NCBI RefSeq assembly: GCF_001708935.1
Contig: NZ_MASI01000010.1
Span: 1 to 64,000 of the forward strand
DNA length: 64,000 nucleotides
Direction: 5' to 3'
Source of the DNA: Methyloligella halotolerans
GTDB taxonomy: Bacteria; Pseudomonadota; Alphaproteobacteria; Rhizobiales; Methyloligellaceae
Part shown: piece by piece, positions 46,106-54,548 of the stretch
Position numbering within the stretch: the stretch's first letter is position 1
Layout of the letters: every line of letters starts with the position of its first letter
Notes under the pieces: model-generated
Databases searched by the model: none
Told to the model about the DNA's origin: nothing
The model's input: only the letters and a program-made list of their open reading frames with translations
Program-made: the position numbers and the translations under genes

Positions 46106-46302
46106 CCGGCAACGATGTTGGGGTGCTGCTTGAGAAAGGCGGCACCCCCTCGACCCGTCTCGACACCGGACAGCTTCAAGAGCCGGAGAGACGAACATGA
46201 AGACCGCTGCCGTGGGACTGGCGTCATTCTTCGACGGGACCGGGCAGCCAATGGAGATTGAGCTTGTAAAGCCAGCGCTATCCTCAGCAATGGGAGGTTG
46301 TG

Positions 46303-48829
46303 ATGCGTTGTTATTTCCTTGGTTTCCGCGCCGGTTTTTTCGGTGCCTACATAGCCTTAGCCTCAGTCGTGACAGCCGCCCAGGCGCAGGAGACGACCGG
46401 AACCCCGGGGTCACCCAGCGCGACGACGACGATCGACGGCCGGCAACTGCCCGCGCCAGACCCGAAGTTCGGCGGGGTGATCAAAGACGATGCCCTGCAA
46501 TCGACGCCGTGGTGGGCGCCGAGGGTCGTGCCGCCGAAGCAGGCGCCGAATATCCTGCTGATCATCACCGACGATTCCGGCTTCGGCGTTCCGAGCACGT
46601 TCGGCGGTGTCATCCCGACGCCGACCATGGACGACATCGCGAATGGGGGGCTTCGCTATACCCACGTCTACTCGACGGCTTTGTGCTCTCCGACCCGGGC
46701 CGCGCTGATCACGGGACGCAATCATCACTCGGCCGGCTTTGGCGTGATCTCGGAGCAGTCGACCGGCTTTCCCGGCTACAACAGCATCATTGCGAAGGAC
46801 AAGGCGACGGTCGGGCGAGTCCTGCTCGATAACGGCTATGCCACGTCGTGGTTCGGCAAGGACCACAACACGCCGGCCTTCACGGCCAGTCAGGTCGGGC
46901 CGTTCGACCAGTGGCCGACAGGCATGGGCTTCGAATATTTCTACGGGTTCGTCGGTGGGGACACCAATCAGTGGGAACCGAACCTGTTCCGCAACACCAC
47001 GCAGATCTACCCGTATCTCGGTCATGAGCCCGGAAGCTGGAATCTGATCACCGCTATGGCCGACGATGCCATCGACTGGATGACGCGGATGCATCAGACG
47101 GATCCCAGCAAGCCGCTCTTCATCAAATATGCGCCCGGAGCCACCCACGCGCCGCATCACCCCACACAAGAGTGGGTCGACAAGATCCACGCGATGCATC
47201 TGTTCGACGACGGCTACGAGAAGCTGCGCGAGCGCATCTTCGAAAATCAGAAGCGGCTGGGGATCGCGCCACAGGATGCCGAACTGACCCCATGGCCGAA
47301 GGATCTCCTCAAGCCCTGGGACGAGCTGACTCCGGAGGCGCAGAAGCTGTTCATCCGGCAGGTCGAGGTTTTCGCCGCCTATTCGGCCTACAACGACCAT
47401 GAGATCGGCCGGGTCATTCAAGCCTTCGAGGATCTCGGCAGGCTCGACAACACGCTCATCATCTACATCAACGGTGATAACGGCACGAGCGCCGAGGGCG
47501 GACCGCTGGGGACGCCCAACGAGGTCGCCTTCTTCAACGGCCTGAACGAGATCCCCGTCGACGTACAGATGAAATTCTACGACGTCTGGGGCACGGACAA
47601 GACCTACAATCACATGTCGGCCGGCTGGTCGTGGGCCTTCGACACGCCGTTCGACTGGTTCAAGCAGAATGCCTCGCGGCTCGGCGGCATCAACCAGAAC
47701 ATGGTTGTCTCGTGGCCCGCGCACATCACGGATAAGGGCGGTCTGCGCAAGCAGTTCGTCCATGTCATCGATGTGATGCCGACGATCCTGGAGGTCGCCG
47801 GCATCCAAGCACCCGACACGGTCGACGGCATCAAGCAGGCGCCGATCGAAGGGACGAGCTTCGCTTATACGTTCGATAAGGAGAACGCGAAGGCGCCTTC
47901 GCGCCACAAGACCCAATATTTTGAGATGATGGGCCAATGGGCGCTTTACGACGATGGCTGGCTGCTGAGCACGAAGGTCAACCGGGCCCCCTGGCAGGCC
48001 TTCGGACCCGCCAATCCCGATCCGCTGAACAATCAGGTCTTCCAGCTCTACGATCTGCACGAGGACTTCAACCAGACGGAAGACATCGCCGCTCAGCACC
48101 CGGAGAAGGTCGCCGAAATGCGGAAGACGTTCGAGGCGGAGGCGAGAAAGTATCAGGTCTTTCCGCTGGATGCCTCGGTGGCGGCCCGCATCGTTGCGCC
48201 GCGCCCGAACATCACGGCCGGACGCAGCGAATTCGTCTACACGCGGCCGATGGTCGGCCTGCCCCAGGGCGATTCCCCGCTTCTGCTGAACACCTCCTAT
48301 ACGATCACCGCCGAGATCGATGTGCCGGAAGGCGGGGCCGAGGGCATGATCCTCACCTCGGGCGGGCGCTTCGGTGGCTACGGCTTCTACCTGCTCGAAG
48401 GCAAGCCGGTGTTCCTCTGGAACATGGTCGATCTCGAACGGCTGAAGTGGGAAGGGCCGGACGCGCTGAGCCCCGGCCACCACACCGTCGCGTTCGACTT
48501 CGCCTATGACGGAATGGGCTCCGGTACGCTGGCGTACAACGATTTCAGCGGTGTCGGGCGTCCCGGGACAGGAACGCTGAAGGTCGACGGACAGGTGGTG
48601 GCCACCAAGAAGATGGAGAAAGACGCTGCCGATGATCCTGCAGTGGGACGAGAGCTTCGACATCGGTTCCGATACGCTCACAGGCGTCAACGACGCGGAC
48701 TACAAGCCGCCGTTCCCGCTCTCGGCAAAACTCGAGAAGCTGACCGTCAAGTTGGACCGGCCGCAACTCACCCAGGCCGATATCTCCAAGCTCGAGGATG
48801 CGCAAAGGGGGGCCGCCGATGGGAAGTAA
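46303..48829 (+). pseudogene. Arylsulfatase, frameshifted near the C-terminus
   Basis: A secreted sulfatase of about 840 residues when restored. The ATG at 46303 follows GGGAGG, and a signal peptide ends near AQAQ. Metal-binding DD is in NILLIITDDSGFG. The formylglycine cysteine is in TALCSPTRAALITGRN, the CxPxR motif. HAPHH and GDNGTSAEGG supply further active-site residues. After KVDGQVVATKKMEK the frame slips: one extra A in GAGAAAGACG (48619-48621) moves the real C-terminus (MILQWDESFDIG to ADGK) to another frame that stops at 48829. The catalytic domain is unaffected, so even the shifted product could be active. It needs a formylglycine-generating enzyme from elsewhere. Confidence 0.9.
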
Positions 48830-48866
48830 TCGAGGTCGCGACAACGGCTGAGGGGCAGGGTTCGCG

Positions 48867-49544
48867 ATGGATCAGAAACTGAACGCGCTGCGGGAGCGAT
48901 GGCGCGATCCGATGCTCACCGCCCTCGCGGTCATGCTGACCCTGCTGCTCTTCGTGCTCGCGCCGCTTCGCGCGGAGCGAATTCCCGGCGCGCAAGAAGT
49001 GGGATTTGCGCTTGTGGCGGTGCTCACCGGGGCGGTGCTTATCCTGACCGGAAGACGCTACGCAATCTGGGTGCTCGTCACCGCCATTCTGCTCGCAGGG
49101 TTTGCGGCGATTCACCGGCTCGTCCGGCCTTCCATTCTGGATGTGTATTTCGATGCGGCTGCCTGGTTGCTGCTGAGCCTCGCGCTCATTCTGGAGGTCG
49201 GACGCACGGTGTTCGGGCCGGGGCGCGTGACCTATCACCGGGTGATGGGAGCCATGCTCCTCTATTTCGCGGTGGGCCTCGCTTTCGCCGCCATCTACGC
49301 CTTCATCGGTGCTGCGTCCGACACGGCGTTCAAGGGCTTCGTGGTCAGCGACAGCGCGAGCCTCGCCGACGTGCTGATCTATTTCAGCTTCGGCGTGCTG
49401 ACCGGGATCGGTTCCGGCGACATCACGGCGGTGCATCCGATCGCGCGCAGCGTCGTGCTGGTGGAAGCCATGTTCGGGCAGCTCTATCCGGCGACGTTGC
49501 TGGCGCGGATCGTCACCCTGGAGATCGAGGACAGGCGGACCTAG
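48867..49544 (+). CDS. Two-pore-helix ion channel domain protein with atypical filter
   Basis: A 225-residue membrane protein with about six hydrophobic segments. The last two flank a pore loop, as in Ion_trans_2 potassium channels. The loop reads FGVLTGIGSGDITAVHPIAR, where the usual potassium filter would be TVGYGD: the tyrosine is a serine and the first glycine is shifted, so selectivity is uncertain. VEAMFGQLYPATLLARIV after the pore fits the family. It has no RCK or cyclic-nucleotide domain. It follows the sulfatase by 37 bases and ends 23 bases before the attachment site. Confidence 0.8.
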   Translation: MDQKLNALRERWRDPMLTALAVMLTLLLFVLAPLRAERIPGAQEVGFALVAVLTGAVLILTGRRYAIWVLVTAILLAGFAAIHRLVRPSILDVYFDAAAWLLLSLALILEVGRTVFGPGRVTYHRVMGAMLLYFAVGLAFAAIYAFIGAASDTAFKGFVVSDSASLADVLIYFSFGVLTGIGSGDITAVHPIARSVVLVEAMFGQLYPATLLARIVTLEIEDRRT

Positions 49545-49567
49545 GCGCCAGCGCGCGCAATCAGAGT

Positions 49568-49613
49568 TGGTGACCCCGGCTGGATTCGAACCAGCGACCC
49601 TCAGATTAGGAAT
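49568..49613 (-). other. Left attachment site: duplicated 3' end of tRNA-Arg(CCT)
   Basis: On the minus strand these bases give CCTAATCTGAGGGTC, the T arm GGTTCGAATCC and the acceptor end GGGGTCA plus CCA. This is the anticodon loop to CCA part of a tRNA-Arg(CCT). No 5' half follows on the right (AT-rich sequence instead), and a tyrosine integrase gene starts 174 bases away. This is the classic attL layout of an element that targets a tRNA 3' end. The intact tRNA should stand at the other element end, beyond the window. Confidence 0.85.
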
Positions 49614-49786
49614 ATCATTATGAGCGTTATAGGAAATTACCGAAAATCAAATTTTGCTATTAAAAACAAATACTTCTTTCGATTTCTATTCGGCGCGTTA
49701 TGGCCTCTTACGGCAAAAGTGGTTGCTATTTGGTAGCTATATGGTTGCTAATTTGCGGTGTTTCTTCTCCCTTTGAGGGTGACGAT

Positions 49787-51004
49787 ATGGGTGATCGGCT
49801 GACACGAAATGCGCTGAAGAAGATGACGCCCGGAGACCTTCTTTGGGACGGCGAACTTAAGGGGTTCGGTGCGCGCCGTCAGAGGGAGACGATCACGTTC
49901 TGTCTGAAGTGCAGGGTCAGGGGGCGGCAACGTTGGTATTCGATCGGACGTCTTGGCAGTCCTTGGACATTGGAAAGCGCTCGGCGCGAAGCGCTGCGGC
50001 TGTTGCTCAGCATCGCCGATGGTGAGGAGCCCGTTAGCCGCAAGAGGGACAAGCGGCCAGTGACCGTGGAGGAAGGGATCGAGCAGTTCCTGGACGAGCA
50101 CGGACCGAAGCTGAAGCCAAGCACTCAGGCCGAGTATACGCGCCTTTGTCGGCTCAAAATCGTTCCGAAACTCGGAAAGCTCAAGCTCGACGAGGACATG
50201 CGGCGGGAAGTAGGTCGCATGCACAGCGGTATGGCGTCGACACCTCGTCAAGCCAACCTCGTCCTCATGGTGTTCTCCAGCTTCATAAGCTGGGCCGAGG
50301 CCAACGAGCTTCGCGAGGAGGGCAAGAACCCTTGCAGGCGCATCGCCAAGTATCGGGAGATGAAGCGAGAGCGCTATCTTTCTGGAGAGGAGCTCGGTCG
50401 CATAGGCAATGTTCTCGCGCGACGCGATGCAGCCGGTGAGGAGAGCCCCTTCTCCATCGCAGCTATCAGACTTCTGATCCTGACGGGTGCTCGCCTCGGT
50501 GAGATCCTCACCTTGAAGTGGTCCTACGTGGATGTGCCTCGGCGCCAGCTGCGGCTCCCGGATTCGAAGACCGGAGCAAAGGTCATCCGCTTGAACGATG
50601 CGGCGCTCACCCTCCTAGAGGCGGTTCCCAAACTGGCTGGTAACGCCTTTGTCATAGCTGGCGAGAAGAAGGGCAGCCACCTCGTAAATCTGCAAAAATC
50701 TTGGCGCCGAATTCGCCGGGAAGCGGACCTAGAAGACGTGCGGCTGCATGATCTGCGTCATTCCTATGCGAGCGTCGCAGCGGAACTTGGCGGTTCGTTG
50801 CCGATGATCGGCAAACTGCTGGGACACAAGCATTCTCAAACCACGGCGCGCTACACTCACCTGGCGGAAGATCCCATCGATTTTCTCAATGAACAGATCG
50901 GTGGGCGCATCGCTGCTGCGCTGTCATCGAACCTCGTGCCGCAAAAGTGCAACAGCCCCGAGGACGATCGGGACCCAACATGCGATCCGCTGCGTACAGA
51001 ATGA
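49787..51004 (+). CDS. int: Tyrosine site-specific integrase (phage/ICE type)
   Basis: A roughly 405-residue tyrosine recombinase from the ATG at 49787 (preceded by GAGGGTG). An N-terminal arm-binding domain (MGDRLTRNALKKMTPGD, LWDGELKGFGARRQ) is followed by a core-binding helical domain. The catalytic domain has the first Arg in TGARLGEILTLKW (about residue 236), HDLRHSYASVAAEL (about 321) and LGHKHSQTTARYTHL with the terminal Tyr. It would integrate and excise the element at the tRNA-Arg site. The 5' extension to 49700 is open but not family-like. Confidence 0.95.
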   Translation: MGDRLTRNALKKMTPGDLLWDGELKGFGARRQRETITFCLKCRVRGRQRWYSIGRLGSPWTLESARREALRLLLSIADGEEPVSRKRDKRPVTVEEGIEQFLDEHGPKLKPSTQAEYTRLCRLKIVPKLGKLKLDEDMRREVGRMHSGMASTPRQANLVLMVFSSFISWAEANELREEGKNPCRRIAKYREMKRERYLSGEELGRIGNVLARRDAAGEESPFSIAAIRLLILTGARLGEILTLKWSYVDVPRRQLRLPDSKTGAKVIRLNDAALTLLEAVPKLAGNAFVIAGEKKGSHLVNLQKSWRRIRREADLEDVRLHDLRHSYASVAAELGGSLPMIGKLLGHKHSQTTARYTHLAEDPIDFLNEQIGGRIAAALSSNLVPQKCNSPEDDRDPTCDPLRTE

Positions 51005-51141
51005 GCACGTCATCTTTTCACAAGAGGCGAAAGTTGCCTAACCTGCTCGCAAGGTACAGCTGGGAAGCCAGGGCCCTGTCGGTGATAGCGAGAGCTGCGC
51101 TGGAGGACGCCTCGTCGAGGGGCGTCCATTTCTATGCCGTC

Positions 51142-51444
51142 TCAGCGATGAACGCCGGGCCGGCGACCATCCTCTACGATATCCCCCTCATCGATTTTCC
51201 AGCCGTCGTTCTTCAGCGCCTTGAGGATGAGATAGCGGAGGGTGGATCGCGTCTTTGCGGCTTCGATGCGCATGGCCTGGGCGAGATAGTCGGGCACGTC
51301 GGTGCGGATGGTGACGGAGGGGCTGCGGGGTTTGGGCTTACGGTCAAGGGTGGGGACGCCTCTGGACTTGGCATAGGCGTCGATGGACTCCTCGTCAGCC
51401 TTGGGGAGGCCAAGCGATGAGAAGGTCGGCTTGGTATCGCTCAT
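51142..51444 (-). CDS. Ribbon-helix-helix partner of ParA
   Basis: A 100-residue protein. After an acidic N-terminus, SPSVTIRTDVPDYLAQAMRI gives the beta-strand and first helix of a ribbon-helix-helix domain, continued by KTRSTLRYLILKALKNDGWK. Its start codon overlaps the parA stop (ATGA at 51441-51444), so it is translated with the ATPase. This fits the second gene of a small type Ib partition pair, which binds the centromere and represses its own operon. The role is inferred from context and fold. Confidence 0.85.
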   Translation of the reverse strand: MSDTKPTFSSLGLPKADEESIDAYAKSRGVPTLDRKPKPRSPSVTIRTDVPDYLAQAMRIEAAKTRSTLRYLILKALKNDGWKIDEGDIVEDGRRPGVHR

Positions 51445-52151
51445 GCGGCTCTAGCTTTCGTTGGTTGGGACAAGACCTGCAGAACTTCGTCGACGATGGT
51501 GTCCAGCTCGGCGATGGCCTTCTTGACTGGTCCCCTTCCCTTGTCCGCCAGGTGCGGCGGCATGCCCGAGATGAAGATCTCCCGATAGGGAGCCCGGCGC
51601 ATCATCAAATGGGCGAAGCGCTTCAGGGCGGAGCCATCGAGCTCGGCAAGAGCGTGCCGTTGATAGAGCGGATTGAGGCAGTCGGCCTCGTTGACCAGAA
51701 GACGGTGACGGATCGACGAGCCGAAGCGCTGATTGAAGGCGTTGACCTCGCTCAACAGCTTGGCAGCCTCGCGCAGATCGGGCTCGGAGAGCTTCGCGGG
51801 CGTGACGACGAGATCGGAGGCGGCGATCGCTTTGATCATGGTCGCCTCGTATGCACCGGCAACGTCGATCAGGATGATGTCCGCTCCACTTTCCTTCGCA
51901 CTCGCCAGGCTCTGATTGAAGCTGTCGGGGACGGCCTCCAGGACGGTGATGCCGGTCAGCAAGCCGCCGTGCTGCCGATGCCAGCGATAAAGGGTCTGGT
52001 TCTGATCGAGGTCGAGGATCGCGACCCTCCCTTCTCTGCTGGCCAGGGCGCCGGCGATGGCGGCGCAGAAGGTCGACTTGCCGACACCTCCCTTGGAGGA
52101 AGCGAAAGTGATGACGCGTTGCGTGCTGTCCGGTCGGGTGCGGGATTTCAT
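51441..52151 (-). CDS. parA: ParA-type partition ATPase
   Basis: A 236-residue ATPase from the ATG at 52151. The deviant Walker A is SSKGGVGKST near residue 20, followed by ILDLDQNQTLYRWH and DIILIDVAGAYEATMIKAI (Walker B). It lacks the N-terminal DNA-binding domain of long ParA, as in type Ib systems. It would segregate the element in its circular replicating form. A 53-residue extension upstream (to 52310) is open but runs into the repeat region and is unlikely to be coding. Confidence 0.93.
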   Translation of the reverse strand: MKSRTRPDSTQRVITFASSKGGVGKSTFCAAIAGALASREGRVAILDLDQNQTLYRWHRQHGGLLTGITVLEAVPDSFNQSLASAKESGADIILIDVAGAYEATMIKAIAASDLVVTPAKLSEPDLREAAKLLSEVNAFNQRFGSSIRHRLLVNEADCLNPLYQRHALAELDGSALKRFAHLMMRRAPYREIFISGMPPHLADKGRGPVKKAIAELDTIVDEVLQVLSQPTKARAA

Positions 52152-52198
52152 GGAAGAATCATTTGCCGCGTGACCCGGCCGGTCAAGCAGACCTCCCG

Positions 52199-52229
52199 AA
52201 CACCCCTCCAGTTCGCCATGAGGGGTGTT
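52199..52229. promoter_or_regulatory. Inverted repeat upstream of parA
   Basis: AACACCCCT at 52199-52207 and AGGGGTGTT at 52221-52229 form a perfect nine-base inverted repeat around 13 bases. It lies 48-78 bases upstream of parA, between that gene and the 24-bp array. No T-run follows, so an operator is more likely than a terminator. Autoregulation by the RHH protein is a guess. Confidence 0.55.
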
Positions 52230-52232
52230 GCA

Positions 52233-52465
52233 CATATGGCGATGCGGAGAGACGGCCATGTGGAGAGATGCCAATGCGTCCATCCGGAAAGCCCCCTCAT
52301 CCGTCGGCATGGACTCCTACCCGTCCGGAGAGATGGATGCCTTCCCGTATGGAGGAAACGCCATACGGCAGGACGGAGACATGCACGCTTTTCCAGTCGG
52401 CGGGATGCACATTCGGACATATCGCCAGAAGGCCATGCCGACATATGGAAATGCGGTCGAGACGG
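52233..52465. repeat. Degenerate 24-bp direct repeat array (candidate centromere)
   Basis: Ten units share a core like C-A/G-T-N-Y-G-G-A/C. Their starts are 52233, 52257, 52281, 52301, 52322, 52346, 52370, 52394, 52418 and 52442; all but two of the steps (20 and 21) are exactly 24. Examples of the core are CATATGGCGA, CATGTGGAGA, CGTCCGGAGA and CATATGGAAA. The array occupies the space between parA and a divergent RHH gene, the usual place of a partition site (parC). Because 24 is a multiple of three, several reading frames stay open through it, but none looks like a protein. Confidence 0.7.
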
Positions 52466-52487
52466 AGACCCGCCTACCAGTCCACAT

Positions 52488-52519
52488 GTCGTTCCGTACA
52501 CTTGTCGTTCCGCACACTT
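52488..52519. repeat. Tandem 16-bp repeat
   Basis: GTCGTTCCGTACACTT and GTCGTTCCGCACACTT lie head to tail with a single difference. They end 36 bases before the ATG of the RHH gene at 52556, so they may be part of its promoter or operator. Confidence 0.6.
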
Positions 52520-52555
52520 GGAGACACGGAGAAGTCTCCGGACGGAGACCCAGCC

Positions 52556-52837
52556 ATGAGCCAATCTTCACGGCTATCCCAATTGCGCCGGCGCTTCCGC
52601 TTCGTCGCTGGAGAGAAGGGGCAGGGTCGACGCAGAGATTATCGTGGTGACCGGGTGCGCCTGAACTTGCGAGTAAGCGAAGGTCTTGGGCGTCAGCTGG
52701 ACGAATTGAAGCGTCTGTCCGGTACGGACAAGAACGTCTTCTGCGAACGCGCGATCGAGCAGGCCGTTCGCGACGCACTGGTTGCTGCCAGGAGTGAAAC
52801 GACGGAAGGAGGGACCCGTGCGGATCAAGATATCTAG
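52556..52837 (+). CDS. Ribbon-helix-helix-like small DNA-binding protein
   Basis: A 93-residue product from the ATG at 52556. A basic N-terminal third (SRLSQLRRRFRFVAGEKGQG) precedes RVRLNLRVSEGLGRQLDELK, a strand-helix pair like ribbon-helix-helix proteins, and a C-terminal helix (CERAIEQAVRDALVAA). The frame is also open through the repeat array upstream, which I reject as coding. Its stop lies 20 bases inside the next gene, so the two are probably coupled. Possible roles are element regulator or a second centromere-binding protein. Confidence 0.7.
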   Translation: MSQSSRLSQLRRRFRFVAGEKGQGRRRDYRGDRVRLNLRVSEGLGRQLDELKRLSGTDKNVFCERAIEQAVRDALVAARSETTEGGTRADQDI

Positions 52838-53939
52838 CGGCCTTACCCATTTGATGGTGGTCGGCGGGATTCTGATGAGCCTTGGATTGATCGCTGTCAG
52901 CGCGACCCTCAATTTCCGTATGGCATATCGGATGGCCGATAGTGAACTTGACGGGCTGATCTTCGGTAGCGGCGCTGCGCTGGCTGATGGGCTCAAGGCG
53001 ATGCTCGCCTTCTTCGCTTGGTCGGCCTGGCGCAAAGGCGAGTGGCTGGCGGTGACGGCAGGAGCCGTACTATTCGTCGTATGCAGCAGCTATTCGCTCA
53101 CGGCGGGCATCGGCTATGCGGCTCAACTCCGCGCTCACTCTGAAGCGGTACGCGTAAGCTCGGCACAAGCGCGGTCGGCCGTCATGGCAGAGATTACGAG
53201 ACTCGAAGCGCGCCAAGAGCAACTGGGTGTTCAGCGGAGCAAGCAGGAAATCTCCGCCGATATCCAGACCGTTTACGCGCGGGTTCTGGGCAAGACAACG
53301 GTCGGTAAATATTCGCAGAACTGCACCACGGGCGGAAATTGGTCGCGTCATTCCTGCGCTGAAGAGGCGGCGCTGCAACTTGAATTGACACGGGCGGAAG
53401 AGGCCGAAAAGATCGGGCAGAGATTAACGGAGATGCGCGCGGAGTTGAGCTTATTGGGGGCGTCTGGAGCAGAGGGTCGCTCCGACCCCCAACTCGTTGC
53501 ACTCAGCAATATCTCGAAGAGCGCCGGCTGGACCACTGACCAAGACAGTGTGCGTCTCTCCTTGTTGATCCTGGTGGGGAGCCTGTTCGAGCTGGGGAGC
53601 AGCTTGGGACTCTACGTGGCGACCGTTCCCTGGCGGAAGTCCGGCCCAGGCGAGGTGGGATCGTCACGCGAGATCGGCGCCGTGGAAGAGTTCGCGCTGG
53701 AGCGATTGGAGCCCAGACAAGGGGAAGGACTCAGCATCTCTGCTCTCTTCGGAGACTATCTGAGATGGGCGGCGGGAAGTGGCGCGGCTGCTCTGGCAGA
53801 GGCGGATTTTCGTGACCGCTTTCGAGAGCTAGCAACGGATTGCGGTTTGCCCACGCGCCGCAATCGGTCGCAACTCTTCTTCCCGAATGTCGGGCTGATC
53901 GAAACGGGAACGGCCGCCACAGATCGGGTCGCTGCCTAG
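52818..53939 (+). CDS. Membrane protein with coiled coil and cytosolic C-terminal domain, unknown
   Basis: A 373-residue protein from a GTG at 52818, after GGAAGGAGGG. Three hydrophobic segments occupy roughly residues 10-100 (VVGGILMSLGLIAVSATL, FGSGAALADGLKAMLAFFAW, VTAGAVLFVVCSSYSLTAG). A long Ala/Glu/Arg-rich coiled coil (about 105-225) contains a paired-cysteine insert (NCTTGGNWSRHSC). A fourth membrane helix (LSLLILVGSLFELGSSLGLY) and a soluble tail of about 95 residues follow; the tail looks helical and ends in LPTRRNRSQLFFPNVGLI. I do not recognise the family. The overlap with the RHH gene and the nearby origin suggest a backbone role, perhaps tethering or mating-related. Confidence 0.75.
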   Translation: MRIKISSGLTHLMVVGGILMSLGLIAVSATLNFRMAYRMADSELDGLIFGSGAALADGLKAMLAFFAWSAWRKGEWLAVTAGAVLFVVCSSYSLTAGIGYAAQLRAHSEAVRVSSAQARSAVMAEITRLEARQEQLGVQRSKQEISADIQTVYARVLGKTTVGKYSQNCTTGGNWSRHSCAEEAALQLELTRAEEAEKIGQRLTEMRAELSLLGASGAEGRSDPQLVALSNISKSAGWTTDQDSVRLSLLILVGSLFELGSSLGLYVATVPWRKSGPGEVGSSREIGAVEEFALERLEPRQGEGLSISALFGDYLRWAAGSGAAALAEADFRDRFRELATDCGLPTRRNRSQLFFPNVGLIETGTAATDRVAA

Positions 53940-54102
53940 CCGATAATAAAGCGGCCGAAGGCCACCATCTCCGCAAGGAGTGAGGGATCGCCCCAATCCA
54001 AGCTTTGGGGGCACCTTCGTTGGCGAGGGACGTAAGCCATCGGCGTCTTTCCCGAACTCTCTGTTCAGCCAAAGCATCCTTTCGGATGGTGTGGGAGCGC
54101 AC

Positions 54103-54111
54103 TTATCCCCA
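54103..54111 (+). promoter_or_regulatory. DnaA box
   Basis: TTATCCCCA differs by one base from the consensus TTATCCACA. It lies about 90 bases upstream of the first iteron, a usual spacing in iteron plasmids. Confidence 0.5.
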
Positions 54112-54199
54112 GCCGGGGCGGTCTCTTCTTTCTCTAATAGTCTCTAGGAAGTCTCTTAGAGCGGGTAAGCGTCTGAACATTCGAAGGGTTTCGGAAGCC

Positions 54200-54283
54200 C
54201 TGTGGCGACGTTTCCCAAAACTGTGGCTCGGCTTCCGAGATATGTGCCCTCGCTTCCGAGATCTGCGACCCCGTTTCCCGGTA
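54200..54283 (+). repeat. Iteron cluster 1 (four tandem 21-bp repeats)
   Basis: Four direct repeats in exact 21-base register start at 54200, 54221, 54242 and 54263. The shared pattern is C/A-TGTGGC...G-TTCC-C/G-A. The first reads CTGTGGCGACGTTTCCCAAA before its last base. A degenerate extra copy may precede them at 54179. Confidence 0.85.
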
Positions 54284-54354
54284 TGCTGATGCGGCGAGCA
54301 GCGGACAATATTTCAATGGGATAGCGACCGGCTCGGCAGCTGGACGGCGAAGAG

Positions 54355-54417
54355 ATGTGGCGGTCGTTCCCGGATCTGTGCTGGCTGTTCCGAGGAATGT
54401 GGCGGCTGTTCCCGAGA
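54355..54417 (+). repeat. Iteron cluster 2 (three tandem 21-bp repeats)
   Basis: Three direct repeats at 54355, 54376 and 54397 match cluster 1: ATGTGGCGGTCGTTCCCGGA, then CTGTGCTGGCTGTTCCGAGG, then ATGTGGCGGCTGTTCCCGAG, each followed by one more base. The cluster starts 92 bases after the last copy of cluster 1. Confidence 0.85.
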
Positions 54418-54486
54418 CCGAACGCCTCGGTCATCCAGGCTCAAATCCATGTCGGTTGCGGCGACCACACAGATGGTTGCCCAATT

Positions 54487-54528
54487 ATGTGGCGACCGTT
54501 CCCAAATCTGTTGCCGCCGTTCCGGTGA
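54487..54528 (+). repeat. Iteron cluster 3 (two tandem 21-bp repeats)
   Basis: Two direct repeats at 54487 (ATGTGGCGACCGTTCCCAAA plus one base) and 54508 (CTGTTGCCGCCGTTCCGGTG plus one base), ending 20 bases before the rep start codon. At this position bound Rep could also repress its own gene. Confidence 0.85.
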
Positions 54529-54548
54529 TCAGATTACGATTCGGACAC

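Larger units (their letters stand above)
53940..54548. other. Iteron-type replication origin region
   Basis: About 600 bases without a gene between the membrane-protein gene and the rep gene. It holds a DnaA-box-like site (54103), a run of GTCTCT repeats spaced about 10-19 bases (54121, 54140, 54151), and nine 21-bp iterons in three clusters. The order DnaA box, less GC-rich segment, iterons and rep gene is the classic layout of a theta-replicating plasmid origin. Confidence 0.75.

Noticed and set aside
46411-48690. Open frame of 759 codons on the minus strand
   Set aside because: It lies wholly opposite the sulfatase gene, and its sequence is Arg/Asp/His-rich with no domain. It is a shadow of high-GC codon bias.
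49568-49613. Complete tRNA-Arg gene
   Set aside because: Only the anticodon-loop-to-CCA part is present. The D arm and 5' acceptor strand are missing, and the sequence to the right is AT-rich.
52233-52465. CRISPR array
   Set aside because: The repeated cores are short and degenerate, with no constant repeat of 25 or more bases, no unique spacers of constant size and no cas genes.
52163-52555. Open frames through the 24-bp repeats on both strands
   Set aside because: The repeat period is a multiple of three and lacks stop codons, which keeps frames open. The translated sequences are Pro/Arg/Met-rich and not protein-like, and the spot fits a centromere.
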